Shown here: piece by piece, positions 6,758 to 13,166 of the stretch
How the letters are laid out: every line of letters starts with the position of its first letter
Numbering within the stretch: the first letter of the stretch is position 1
DNA from: Nitrospirota bacterium
Lineage (GTDB): Bacteria; Nitrospirota; CAKKRA01; 9FT-COMBO-42-15
DNA: 13,166 nt
Reading direction: 5' to 3'
Assembly: GCA_016214425.1 (NCBI GenBank)
Contig: JACRON010000045.1
Location: 1-13,166, forward strand
Notes under the pieces: generated by a model
What the model saw: the letters and a program-made list of their open reading frames with translations, nothing else
What the model was told of the DNA's origin: nothing
Database searches by the model: none
Program-made: the position numbers and the translations under genes

Positions 6758-7431
6758 CTATGCGGCCTCACAAAATTTTGCATTGCATTAATAAAAAAAT
6801 CATTTAATCTTTTAAATTCATCATAGGTCTGTAAAGATGTTCTTGCCTCTGAAACCACAAAACCTGAATAATTTGCCTTTTTAAGAAGATTTAACATATA
6901 AGCAGAATGTTCAGGAGACTGGTGTATATGGGTATGCCACAAATCAGAGCCGTAAAAATAGCCTGTCATATGAATGTGAGATGCCTGTCGCATAACAGGC
7001 AGAAACTCATCTTCATAAACACCGGCACACTGTATCTGAAGGTGTTCAAGGTCAAGGCATCTTTTAAAGCCGTATCTGCGCATAAGCTTAAGTGGCTCAT
7101 GCGCAGAATGGGTATTTTCAATACAGATTTTCACCTTGCTTGGCTTAAAAACCTCCGCAATATGGCCCCATTCATCTTCCCAGTAGATATCATGAAAAAC
7201 CACTATCTCAGCCCCAATGGCATCAACAAGCTCAGATAGCAGCTCAGGCTCATACCCATCATTTGGTGCATGGACTGCATAGCGAAATGGAAATTTTTTA
7301 CAAATCTGCTTTATGCTGTCTAATTTATAAAGATGGTCAATACCGGTATACAACTCTACTGCTGAGAGCCCAGCCTTTTCTATATCTTTCAGGATTTTTT
7401 CTTCAGGAGCACACTTAGCAGCTATTATCAT
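6751..7431 (-). CDS. xylose-isomerase-like TIM-barrel protein (sugar isomerase/epimerase family)
   Basis: A 226-residue protein with the pattern of the AP-endonuclease-2/xylose isomerase-like TIM barrel, which uses one or two divalent metals to isomerise or epimerise sugars. Visible strand-end motifs are VELYTG, YAVHAPND, AEIVVFHD, ICIENTHS, CLDLEH, HIHMTG and GFVVSEAR. Putative metal ligands are the Glu of IENT, the Asp of LDLEH, the His of HIHMTG and the Glu of VSEAR. It is shorter than the usual 260-290 residues. The start ATG is two bases after the TGA of the second radical SAM gene, with little Shine-Dalgarno, so it probably depends on coupling. Its tight pairing with that gene suggests that both act on the same intermediate. 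The alternative, a DNA repair endonuclease IV, is unlikely given the length and context. Confidence 0.8.
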   Translation of the reverse strand: MIIAAKCAPEEKILKDIEKAGLSAVELYTGIDHLYKLDSIKQICKKFPFRYAVHAPNDGYEPELLSELVDAIGAEIVVFHDIYWEDEWGHIAEVFKPSKVKICIENTHSAHEPLKLMRRYGFKRCLDLEHLQIQCAGVYEDEFLPVMRQASHIHMTGYFYGSDLWHTHIHQSPEHSAYMLNLLKKANYSGFVVSEARTSLQTYDEFKRLNDFFINAMQNFVRPHRC

Positions 7432-7433
7432 TT

Positions 7434-8537
7434 TCAGATAAAGTTGATATGCATCGGGAACTCGCCTTCAGCCTTATTTAGAACATCCCCGTTATTTTTT
7501 AAATCCCACAGAAATTCATTCACCTTATGCTGCAAACACAAAGAACCGCACATTGTTTTTGCATCAAATCTGTCTGATGCAATCAGATTCAGAACCTCCC
7601 AGTAACGCTCGCTCTGATAGAGCTTCTTGAATGATGTATCCGCTATATTGCCGATATGATATTTTTTATACCTGTCATTAAAAAGCATGCCGCAGGGCGC
7701 AACAAGGCCTGAGCCTGAGAACTGCATTATAAAAGGCGGGCCGTAACAGCGGCTGTAACAGCGTTTGCCTCCGCTTAGAATCTTAGACCATTTTGCCCTG
7801 ACAATATAATTATCATCTGAATATGCCTCTGCTGTCTTAAGAAGTTCAACCATATTCTGATATTTCGTATAATCAACGCCAAGGCTGCCCATCTCATCAT
7901 CGCTGCAGTGCTTAATAACAAGATAATCCACCCTCAGCTCTTTGCCCAATTTTGATAGGGGTATAATCTGATCCTCAAATTCAGGCAGAAGCACCATCTG
8001 AAGGCCGATTGTAACAGATAGGTTGTTTCTCCTTTTGATTTCTACAGACCTCTTTATTGTATTTATTACCTTATAAAAATGCTCTACCTTGCTCCCATGT
8101 ATACCAGCATATCTTTCTGCCTCCCCTGCAGACATATTAAACCGCAGATAGGTAAGCGCTGGTAGTATCTCTTCAAGCCGTTCATCCTTTAATAAATAGC
8201 CGTTTGTCCCGAGCGCCATATCAAGACCGTTTGCCCTGCCCTTTAAGATGGCATCATACAGGTGCGGACTGCATGTGCTTTCGCCGTCGCTTACAAAGCT
8301 GATAGCCTTAACCCCGATCTCAGCAGCATCATCAAGAAATCTGAAGATGACATCCCTTGTCATCCTTTTTTCATCATTTTCCTGAAGCATGCCGTAGCAG
8401 TAGACGCATTTATAGGTGCAGCCTCTTGTAAGGGCGCAGTCAATGGTAATTGGCGCTATCCTATCCCCCCTCAGCCATGCCTCTACCCTTTCTCTATGCC
8501 ATAGAAGTTTGTGCCCGTCTAAAATCAATGTGCTCAT
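7434..8537 (-). CDS. radical SAM enzyme with four-cysteine auxiliary-cluster domain (paralogue B)
   Basis: A 367-residue protein. C40, C44 and C47 (GCTYKCVYCYG) form the CxxxCxxC site of the SAM-binding [4Fe-4S] cluster, and SDGE at 83-86 sits where the GGE motif normally is. The C-terminal region has C264, C282, C330 and C334, enough for one auxiliary cluster (Twitch/SPASM-like), with the GNIADTSFKKLYQSERYW block typical of SPASM proteins. It is paralogous to the protein at 10821-11888: the CxxxCxxC residues have identical numbers, and both share HKLLxH...RV..WL.G near the N-terminus and LWDLKN/LWNLKN...NFI at the C-terminus. Where paralogue A has KPYSQHPLS, this one has KHCSDDEMG, possibly a substrate difference. 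AGGA lies nine bases before the ATG. It follows the glycosyltransferase gene by 29 bp and is coupled to the TIM-barrel gene. The reaction is unknown; sugar radical chemistry (dehydration, epimerisation or C-C bond change) is a context-based guess. Confidence 0.92.
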   Translation of the reverse strand: MSTLILDGHKLLWHRERVEAWLRGDRIAPITIDCALTRGCTYKCVYCYGMLQENDEKRMTRDVIFRFLDDAAEIGVKAISFVSDGESTCSPHLYDAILKGRANGLDMALGTNGYLLKDERLEEILPALTYLRFNMSAGEAERYAGIHGSKVEHFYKVINTIKRSVEIKRRNNLSVTIGLQMVLLPEFEDQIIPLSKLGKELRVDYLVIKHCSDDEMGSLGVDYTKYQNMVELLKTAEAYSDDNYIVRAKWSKILSGGKRCYSRCYGPPFIMQFSGSGLVAPCGMLFNDRYKKYHIGNIADTSFKKLYQSERYWEVLNLIASDRFDAKTMCGSLCLQHKVNEFLWDLKNNGDVLNKAEGEFPMHINFI

Positions 8538-8566
8538 AAGATATATCCTGATTCAAAGAATTCCTG

Positions 8567-9373
8567 CTATTTATAGCTTGATTCGCCGACCTTGCCATTA
8601 TCCTCGTGCCTTCTAACTGCAGTTAGGGAATCCTCTGTAAAACTGACATTATCTTTATGATTATGCCTGAAATACTGATCCCTTACCAGACGCAGATAAC
8701 CTCTCATAACCTTCAAAAGCGATGGAAAAGTAACTGCCTTGGAAATGCCTTCCTTTCTTAAATCAATCCTGTACGGCACCTCAGCAAAGAGATACCCTTT
8801 CTTTACTGTCCTTATCAGAATATCTGTCTGAAAGAAAAAGCTATTGCTTCTGTAATCCAGCTCTTTAAGCATAGATTTTCTGTATAGGATTGTGCCGTTG
8901 GTATAATTAAAATTTACCCAAAAAGTGGTATTTATAATAAATCGGTAAAGATAGGACAAGATATTTCTAAAGAGCGACCTTACCCTCTTATTATAGACAA
9001 AGGGGATTACTATATCTACATGCTCTAACAGCTTATAGTAGCGGAATATCTCCCAGGGGTCATTCTCATTATCTCCAGGGAGCATAACAATTGCATCACA
9101 TTTTGCATTGTTAACGCCATCCCAGAATGATGCGCCTATCCCTTTTGGAGCATCGTGTTTGAGCAGGCTGACAGACTTTTCCTTTTGCATAATATTCTTT
9201 ACTATCTTTTCTGTATTATCTGTGCTTCCGTCATTTACAACAATAATCTCGCCGTCAATATTAAAATCCTTAAATGCCTTCAGGGCATTGCCAACAGCAG
9301 CCGCAATGTTCTTCTCTTCGTTAAGGGCTGGCATAATTACAGTTAGAAATATATTATTTTGGTCATGCCTCAT
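8567..9373 (-). CDS. family 2 glycosyltransferase
   Basis: A 268-residue GT-A fold protein. It opens with LTVIMPALNEEKNIAAAV, then GEIIVVNDGSTDNT, the classic nucleotide-sugar binding start of GT2 enzymes such as dolichol/undecaprenyl-phosphate sugar transferases. KGIGASFWDGVNNA and LPGDNENDP follow; the usual D-x-D is replaced by PGDNEND, where the acidic residues could still bind the metal. A short hydrophobic stretch near 135-155 suggests membrane association, but there are no clear C-terminal helices. A strong AAGGAG seven bases before the ATG supports the start. It lies between the transketolase-like and second radical SAM genes, so it probably transfers the sugar made by the operon, or charges undecaprenyl phosphate for the YfhO/GT-C proteins. 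Confidence 0.92.
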   Translation of the reverse strand: MRHDQNNIFLTVIMPALNEEKNIAAAVGNALKAFKDFNIDGEIIVVNDGSTDNTEKIVKNIMQKEKSVSLLKHDAPKGIGASFWDGVNNAKCDAIVMLPGDNENDPWEIFRYYKLLEHVDIVIPFVYNKRVRSLFRNILSYLYRFIINTTFWVNFNYTNGTILYRKSMLKELDYRSNSFFFQTDILIRTVKKGYLFAEVPYRIDLRKEGISKAVTFPSLLKVMRGYLRLVRDQYFRHNHKDNVSFTEDSLTAVRRHEDNGKVGESSYK

Positions 9374-9433
9374 CTTGCAGCTCCTTTGTAATTAATAGTT
9401 TCGTTAAAGTTACTTTTTATTTCGCCTATGACC

Positions 9434-9931
9434 TTATGCCCTAATATACCCTGCCTTTGTATCTGAAATCCATTCTTTAATCATCTTATTAAAATCAATA
9501 TTTTCCTGCTCATAAGGATCAAACACCCTCATATTTATTAACTGCATAATCTTCTTATCATCCTCTCCGCAGCAGTGTGAAGGCCCAAGAAATTTAAAAT
9601 AATCATTTACGCCTGTGGCAATGAATTTTACATTTAGATTTTGCAGCATCACATCATTTCTTATCTGCTCCAATGCACGAAAGGCAAGAAAATTTACGAT
9701 GGAATATACTATAGGTATCAAACCAGTCATTGCCATGCCTGCTGCGATGCCAACAGTGCCCTGCTCCATAATTCCCATATTAAAAATCCTTTTGGGAAAT
9801 TCCTTTTGAAAGTTATCGGCAACTCCAAAACCCATGTCGCATACAAGCAACACTATCCTTTCATCCTTCCTTGCATAAGGTATAATTGCATCTATAATCT
9901 CTTTTCTATAATTCTGGTCTTTATTAATCAT
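9434..9931 (-). CDS. transketolase-like pyrimidine-binding subunit lacking the C-terminal domain
   Basis: A 165-residue protein that matches only the Pyr domain of transketolase-type TPP enzymes. The motif NMGIMEQGTVGIAAGMA (51-67) carries E56, the glutamate that activates the thiamine N1', and the protein ends GYIRA, where the Pyr domain normally ends in a P-V-Y-I-R-like strand. Usual C-terminal transketolase subunits are about 300 residues because a third domain follows. Here only 60 bp separate the stop from the next gene, so that domain is absent, not frameshifted. The ATG lies in an 8-bp overlap with the partner TPP-binding subunit, which suggests a 1:1 heteromer. Two-domain TPP enzymes made of separate PP and Pyr chains exist, for example sulfopyruvate decarboxylase. 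A transketolase, a decarboxylase or a C2-adding sugar-branching activity are all possible. Confidence 0.9.
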   Translation of the reverse strand: MINKDQNYRKEIIDAIIPYARKDERIVLLVCDMGFGVADNFQKEFPKRIFNMGIMEQGTVGIAAGMAMTGLIPIVYSIVNFLAFRALEQIRNDVMLQNLNVKFIATGVNDYFKFLGPSHCCGEDDKKIMQLINMRVFDPYEQENIDFNKMIKEWISDTKAGYIRA

Positions 9932-10787
9932 AGCGATTCCCCATCCTTAACTCCTCATCTGTAGGAAGCCGAAAATGAAACTTTGGAATATTTTCCATGC
10001 ATAGCAATCCGTAACCCTTGATTGTATTTGCAATCAATGCCTGCGGTCTGGAGATTCGCTTCCCGTCCTTTAACCAATTGTCAATAACAGAAACAACCTC
10101 TTCAATATTATGGCCCTCGCAGGTCTCTACTTCACATCCAAAGGCATTAAACTTTTTCTGCAGGTCATCTTCCCTGTCCTTTAAAGTCATTACATTTTCC
10201 AGAAAATCCATTGCCTGCAGCCTGTTATTATCTATAATTATTGTCAGATTTGATAGCTCATGCTTAACAGCAAACTGAACAGCCTCCCACATAGACCCTT
10301 CCTGCATTTCACCATCACCAACGACACAATAAACCCTATATTTTTTATCCTGCAATTTTGCTCCAAATGCCATGCCAACTGCCATTGGTAATCCATGGCC
10401 AAGTGCGCCACAGCCAACTTCTATGCCATGCTCTATGCTGCGCTCTATGCAGCCCATCAGAAAACTTCCTTTATAGAAGCCTTCCCAATCCTCTCGTCTG
10501 ATATAGCCGATATCTGAAAGGATTGCATAAACGCCGTAGCATCCATGCGACTTTGAGAATACAAAGCGATCCCTTTCAGGCCACTGCGGGTCATCAGATA
10601 AATTCATTATCCTGTAGTATAGCGCTGTTAAGATATCTACACAGGAGAGTGAGGGAGAAATATGCCCTGCCTCATTTCTGACAGCTACCTCAACTAAATC
10701 CTTTCTTATCTGATTCGCCTTCTCTGTTAATTCGCTAACTGACAATTTTTTATCTGTTTTAATATTATCTTTTACTATTGCATCCAT
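9924..10787 (-). CDS. transketolase-like TPP-binding (N-terminal) subunit
   Basis: A 287-residue protein equivalent to the N-terminal half of transketolase. Motifs in order: GHISPSLSCVDILTALY (41-57), RDRFVFSKSHG (72-82, in place of the usual SKGH), GALGHGLPMAVGMAFGAK (127-144) and GDGEMQEGSMWEA (157-169), followed by NN at 187-188. The last two form the TPP/metal site GDG-x(~27)-NN. With the next gene it would form a split transketolase-like enzyme. Catalytic histidines H42, H81 and H131 are visible, so it looks active. Split enzymes of this kind act in central metabolism or in special sugar pathways such as apulose-4-phosphate transketolase. The neighbouring kinase and SIS isomerase favour a special sugar. 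GCAGG lies about 11 bases upstream of the ATG, rather far. The gap from the first radical SAM gene is 33 bp. Confidence 0.92.
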   Translation of the reverse strand: MDAIVKDNIKTDKKLSVSELTEKANQIRKDLVEVAVRNEAGHISPSLSCVDILTALYYRIMNLSDDPQWPERDRFVFSKSHGCYGVYAILSDIGYIRREDWEGFYKGSFLMGCIERSIEHGIEVGCGALGHGLPMAVGMAFGAKLQDKKYRVYCVVGDGEMQEGSMWEAVQFAVKHELSNLTIIIDNNRLQAMDFLENVMTLKDREDDLQKKFNAFGCEVETCEGHNIEEVVSVIDNWLKDGKRISRPQALIANTIKGYGLLCMENIPKFHFRLPTDEELRMGNRYD

Positions 10788-10820
10788 AACATTATGCCTG
10801 CTTTCCTTGATATTTAAATC

Positions 10821-11888
10821 TTAAATGAAATTTACATGCGCAGGTGGATTTTTCAGATTCCACAGATATTGATTTATCTCGTCCATCCTGCAGTTTATCC
10901 TGCACTCTTTTGCACTGATATTATTCTCAAACCAGTTTTGCGACTCTCTCCTCTTACCGCCTTCCCATATCTCTTTAAAGGTATTTTCATATATATTGCC
11001 GTAAAGGAATCTCTCATCGCCAAGATATACGCTGCAGCCCCAGACCTTTCCGCCTGCATCTATATACGACCAAAAGGGAAGGGCAAAGCACTTGGAATAG
11101 TTTCTCCCATTCTCATCCCATTTCTTCATGGTGTTCATCCTGAATATAACGCTGAAGTCCTTTGTGTTTAGTCCTGAAAGGGCATCCCTAAGATGCATAT
11201 ATTCGCTGTATTTGACATCCTTGTATCTATCGGTCTTGCTAAGCGGGTGCTGTGAATACGGCTTTACAACAAGATAATCCATGCCTATGTCCCTTGCAAG
11301 CTCAGACAGGGATACAACCTCATCCTTATTCTCAGGCAGCAGCAATATCTGCATGCCGAGCGTGCAATTATAGCCGTTCTTCTGCCTAATCCTGGAGGCA
11401 GCGGCAAGATTCCTGATTACAGCATCAAAGTCTTCCTGCTTTGTCCTGTGAATCTTTGCATAGCTCTCTTTTGTAGCAGCGCCAATGCTCACCTTCATCC
11501 ACTCCATATCGCCCAATATCTTTTCTGACATGGCTTCTGTCAACAATACTGCATTTGTTGTTAAAGCTGCATCTATTCCGCTCTTTTTTGTATGATTGAT
11601 TATCTCTGCAATCTGTCCATGCATCAGGGGTTCGCCTTCGCCGCCGTACATTATGCTCTTTAACCCAAGCCTGCCCATTTCAGAAAGTCTTTCCATAAGC
11701 AGGGCAGCGTCAAGATATCTCTTCTGATATGACATAAAATCAAGGGCGCAGAAGGTGCATCTGTGGTTGCAAGCCCCTGAAGGGCTTACCTCCATGTATA
11801 TCGGATAAATTAATTTTCCATTCAGCCAGTCATTTACCCTCGGCACATGATATAAAAGTTTATGGCTGTCTATCCTGTATCTATCCAT
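10821..11888 (-). CDS. radical SAM enzyme with four-cysteine auxiliary-cluster domain (paralogue A)
   Basis: A 355-residue protein with C40, C44 and C47 in GACNHRCTFCALD as the SAM [4Fe-4S] site, and YGGEGEP (81-87) as the SAM amino-group GGE motif. C267, C285, C329 and C333 form a second cluster site in the C-terminal region around GKVWGCSVYLGDERF, GNIYENTFKEIWEGG and ECRINCRMDEIN. Four cysteines instead of seven point to a Twitch-type domain with one extra cluster. Such domains are found in enzymes that modify sugars, aminoglycosides (BtrN) or peptides. No precursor peptide gene is visible here, so a small-molecule substrate is more likely. It overlaps the SIS isomerase gene by 8 bp and precedes the TPP-enzyme genes. 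It shares its ends with the protein at 7434-8537, which indicates duplication within the operon. The exact reaction is not known. Confidence 0.92.
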   Translation of the reverse strand: MDRYRIDSHKLLYHVPRVNDWLNGKLIYPIYMEVSPSGACNHRCTFCALDFMSYQKRYLDAALLMERLSEMGRLGLKSIMYGGEGEPLMHGQIAEIINHTKKSGIDAALTTNAVLLTEAMSEKILGDMEWMKVSIGAATKESYAKIHRTKQEDFDAVIRNLAAASRIRQKNGYNCTLGMQILLLPENKDEVVSLSELARDIGMDYLVVKPYSQHPLSKTDRYKDVKYSEYMHLRDALSGLNTKDFSVIFRMNTMKKWDENGRNYSKCFALPFWSYIDAGGKVWGCSVYLGDERFLYGNIYENTFKEIWEGGKRRESQNWFENNISAKECRINCRMDEINQYLWNLKNPPAHVNFI

Positions 11889-12459
11889 TTTTTGCCTTCA
11901 TAATCGTGTCAATAATGCAGTGGCATATAGAGTGATGCAGCACCTCAACAGGTCCGTATGCCTTGGATGGAACATGGAAATTAATCTCACCTAAAGAAGC
12001 AAGGGGATTATTTTCATCAAAACCTGAAATAGTTATTATCCTGCACCCTTTTGATTTTGCCGCCTGAACGCCAAGCAGTATATTTTCAGACCTTCCTGAA
12101 CTGCTTATTGCCACTAAAACATCCCCCTCATCAGCAAACATTGCAATCGGTTTCTCAAATACATGTTTGTACCCGTAGTCATTGCCTATGCATGTTAATT
12201 GGGGCCCGTCATTAAAAGATACAGCCTTCATACCGCCGTTCTTCCAGAAATCAACAGCCATATGGCTTGCAATGGCAGCGCTGCCGCCGTTGCCAATGAA
12301 GATTATCTTTTTTCCTGAATCTACCTGAGAGATTATCAGATTTCCAACAATCTCAATCCCATCAGGAAAAGTCAGGTTCCCGCTGCTTCCATTTGTAACC
12401 CTGATAGAACTTGCAAAATTAAAAAGGCTACTATAATAATTCTCTGCAAACTTGCGCAT
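11881..12459 (-). CDS. GmhA-like SIS-domain sugar-phosphate isomerase
   Basis: A 192-residue single SIS-domain protein, the usual length for sedoheptulose-7-phosphate isomerase (GmhA). The phosphate-binding loop is FIGNGGSAAIASHMAVDF (about 54-71), followed by CIGNDYGYKHVFEK and the serine-rich loop AISSSGRSENILLG. Near the C-terminus VEVLHHSICHCIID replaces the GmhA Q-E-x-H block: the histidine is kept but the glutamine is not. The VDF segment has Asp at the place of the catalytic Glu in E. coli GmhA. So it belongs to a GmhA-like subgroup, and the substrate may be another ketose or aldose phosphate. GGAG seven bases before the ATG is a good Shine-Dalgarno. The kinase gene ends 13 bp upstream. 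The pair isomerase plus PfkB kinase resembles GmhA-HldE of ADP/GDP-heptose synthesis. Confidence 0.9.
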   Translation of the reverse strand: MRKFAENYYSSLFNFASSIRVTNGSSGNLTFPDGIEIVGNLIISQVDSGKKIIFIGNGGSAAIASHMAVDFWKNGGMKAVSFNDGPQLTCIGNDYGYKHVFEKPIAMFADEGDVLVAISSSGRSENILLGVQAAKSKGCRIITISGFDENNPLASLGEINFHVPSKAYGPVEVLHHSICHCIIDTIMKAKNG

Positions 12460-12472
12460 TATAGTTCTCCGT

Positions 12473-13166
12473 TTATTTTAATACAGTATGAATAAACTCT
12501 AAGAGCTCGTATTTTTCTATAGGCTTCTTGTTGCAGACAATCTGCACAGCAAGCGCGCCTACAGCATTGCCGATAAATGACAGAAGGTCAAGGGGCATCC
12601 CTTTAGCATAGCACGGCGCAGTAAAGGCAAAAAAGGCGTCGCCAGCTCCAACAGTATCAACCACCTTATGGGAGAAGATTGGCGTCCTGTTTGTATTATT
12701 ATGATTTACGCCGAGCGAGCCCCTCTTTCCGAGGGTTACAATAAGGGAGTCTGCATTTATATCCTTTGCAGTCTTTTTGGCAATATCTTCAATAGGCGCA
12801 TGTTTTTCCTGGCTTGATAATCTTAATTCTGCCTCATCAACGCATACATAGTGAGGCGCGTTGTATTTTGTAATAAAATTGTAGCCGACATTTGCGGCAT
12901 TGGTCTGTGCATTCACAGATAGAATCTTTGAGTAATCTTCAAGCGCCTTTATCATATTTTTTGTAATAAAGCCGTGCCCGAAATCAGAGACCATTACAAG
13001 GTCATATTTAGGAGCTTCAGAAATAAGATAGTCAATAACCTGAGATTCGCATTCACTATTGACCAAATCATCGTTTAGATAGCATATCTCAAACAGCTTC
13101 TGGTTCAGATACTCATGGATATACCTCTTTTTTACTATTGTCGGACTGTTATCTTTGTAAAAGAAC
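12473..13166 (-). CDS. PfkB/HldE-like sugar kinase, 5' end outside the window
   Basis: A partial ribokinase-family kinase, open to the window edge. Reading upstream of the apparent start at 13066, which is a TTG codon, the same frame runs on without a stop to 13165. It contains PTIVKKRYIHEYLNQKLFEI, a typical PfkB core segment, so the TTG is internal. About 230 residues are visible. Motifs include YDLVMVSDFGHGFIT, VNAQTNAANVGYNFITKY, YVCVDEAELRLS, LIVTLGKRGSLG and VVDTVGAGDAFFAF, in which the Asp of GAGD is the catalytic base. The TNAAN-GFN and IGNAVGALAVQIVCNK segments resemble kinases of heptose-type pathways (RfaE/HldE N-terminal domain). In related proteins a nucleotidyltransferase domain can precede or follow this domain; the C-terminus here ends at FIHTVLK without one, so any such domain would be upstream. 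Likely role: phosphorylating the sugar phosphate made by the SIS isomerase. Confidence 0.9.
   Translation of the reverse strand, partial: FFYKDNSPTIVKKRYIHEYLNQKLFEICYLNDDLVNSECESQVIDYLISEAPKYDLVMVSDFGHGFITKNMIKALEDYSKILSVNAQTNAANVGYNFITKYNAPHYVCVDEAELRLSSQEKHAPIEDIAKKTAKDINADSLIVTLGKRGSLGVNHNNTNRTPIFSHKVVDTVGAGDAFFAFTAPCYAKGMPLDLLSFIGNAVGALAVQIVCNKKPIEKYELLEFIHTVLK

Noticed and set aside
6907..7239. Plus-strand open frame of 110 codons
   Set aside because: Antisense to the TIM-barrel gene with its conserved metal-ligand motifs; a shadow.
9374..9433. Possible frameshifted remains of the missing transketolase C-terminal domain
   Set aside because: Only 60 bp lie between the two genes, and they carry the glycosyltransferase ribosome binding site; no room for a domain of about 120 residues.
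10836..11171. Plus-strand open frame of 111 codons
   Set aside because: Antisense to the first radical SAM gene, whose cysteine motifs are clear; no recognisable domain in this frame.
7434..11888. Peptide natural-product (RiPP) cluster suggested by radical SAM/SPASM-type genes
   Set aside because: There is no small precursor gene, peptidase or transporter nearby, and all neighbours are sugar or glycan genes.
1..13166. CRISPR array, tRNA, rRNA or tandem repeat
   Set aside because: Scanning the window I see no regularly spaced direct repeats, no cloverleaf-like sequence and no rRNA-like segment.

Overview
This is an AT-rich window carrying twelve convincing genes. All but one short transposase remnant lie on the minus strand. 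The heptose-pathway-like SIS isomerase and PfkB kinase, the GT-C/YfhO membrane proteins and the radical SAM enzymes suggest a Gram-negative, probably anaerobic or sediment-type bacterium (Nitrospirota, Desulfobacterota or Omnitrophota-like). That placement is inference only: the window holds no rRNA or other phylogenetic marker gene.

Right block, read leftward from the window edge (13166 to 6236): a nearly gapless operon. It begins with a PfkB-family sugar kinase (5' end outside the window). It continues with a GmhA-like SIS isomerase, a radical SAM enzyme with a C-terminal four-cysteine domain, and a split transketolase-like enzyme (TPP-binding subunit, then an unusually short pyrimidine-domain-only subunit). 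A family 2 glycosyltransferase, a second paralogous radical SAM enzyme, a xylose-isomerase-like TIM barrel and a small three-helix membrane protein with a winged-helix-like tail complete it. Spacings are short or overlapping (8, 8, 7, 2 and 13 bp), so translational coupling is likely. Kinase, isomerase and TPP two-carbon/decarboxylase chemistry plus two radical SAM proteins look like a pathway that builds and modifies a higher-carbon or branched sugar for a surface glycan. The product cannot be read from sequence.

Middle block (6235 to 2306): a 139-bp spacer with two stacked inverted repeats, a 1083-residue YfhO-type membrane protein with an inserted jelly-roll-like domain, and a second small membrane/winged-helix protein. 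The latter has the same layout as the one upstream of the spacer. A short hairpin with a T-rich tail ends this unit.

Left block (2305 to 1): a 0.33-kb internally deleted IS256/mutator-type element. It keeps imperfect terminal inverted repeats, a hairpin that would bury its ribosome binding site, and only the last ~70 codons of the transposase. It is followed by a 589-residue GT-C-like membrane protein, which has a 28-bp palindromic repeat in frame inside the coding sequence. The first ~100 bases hold nothing I can support.
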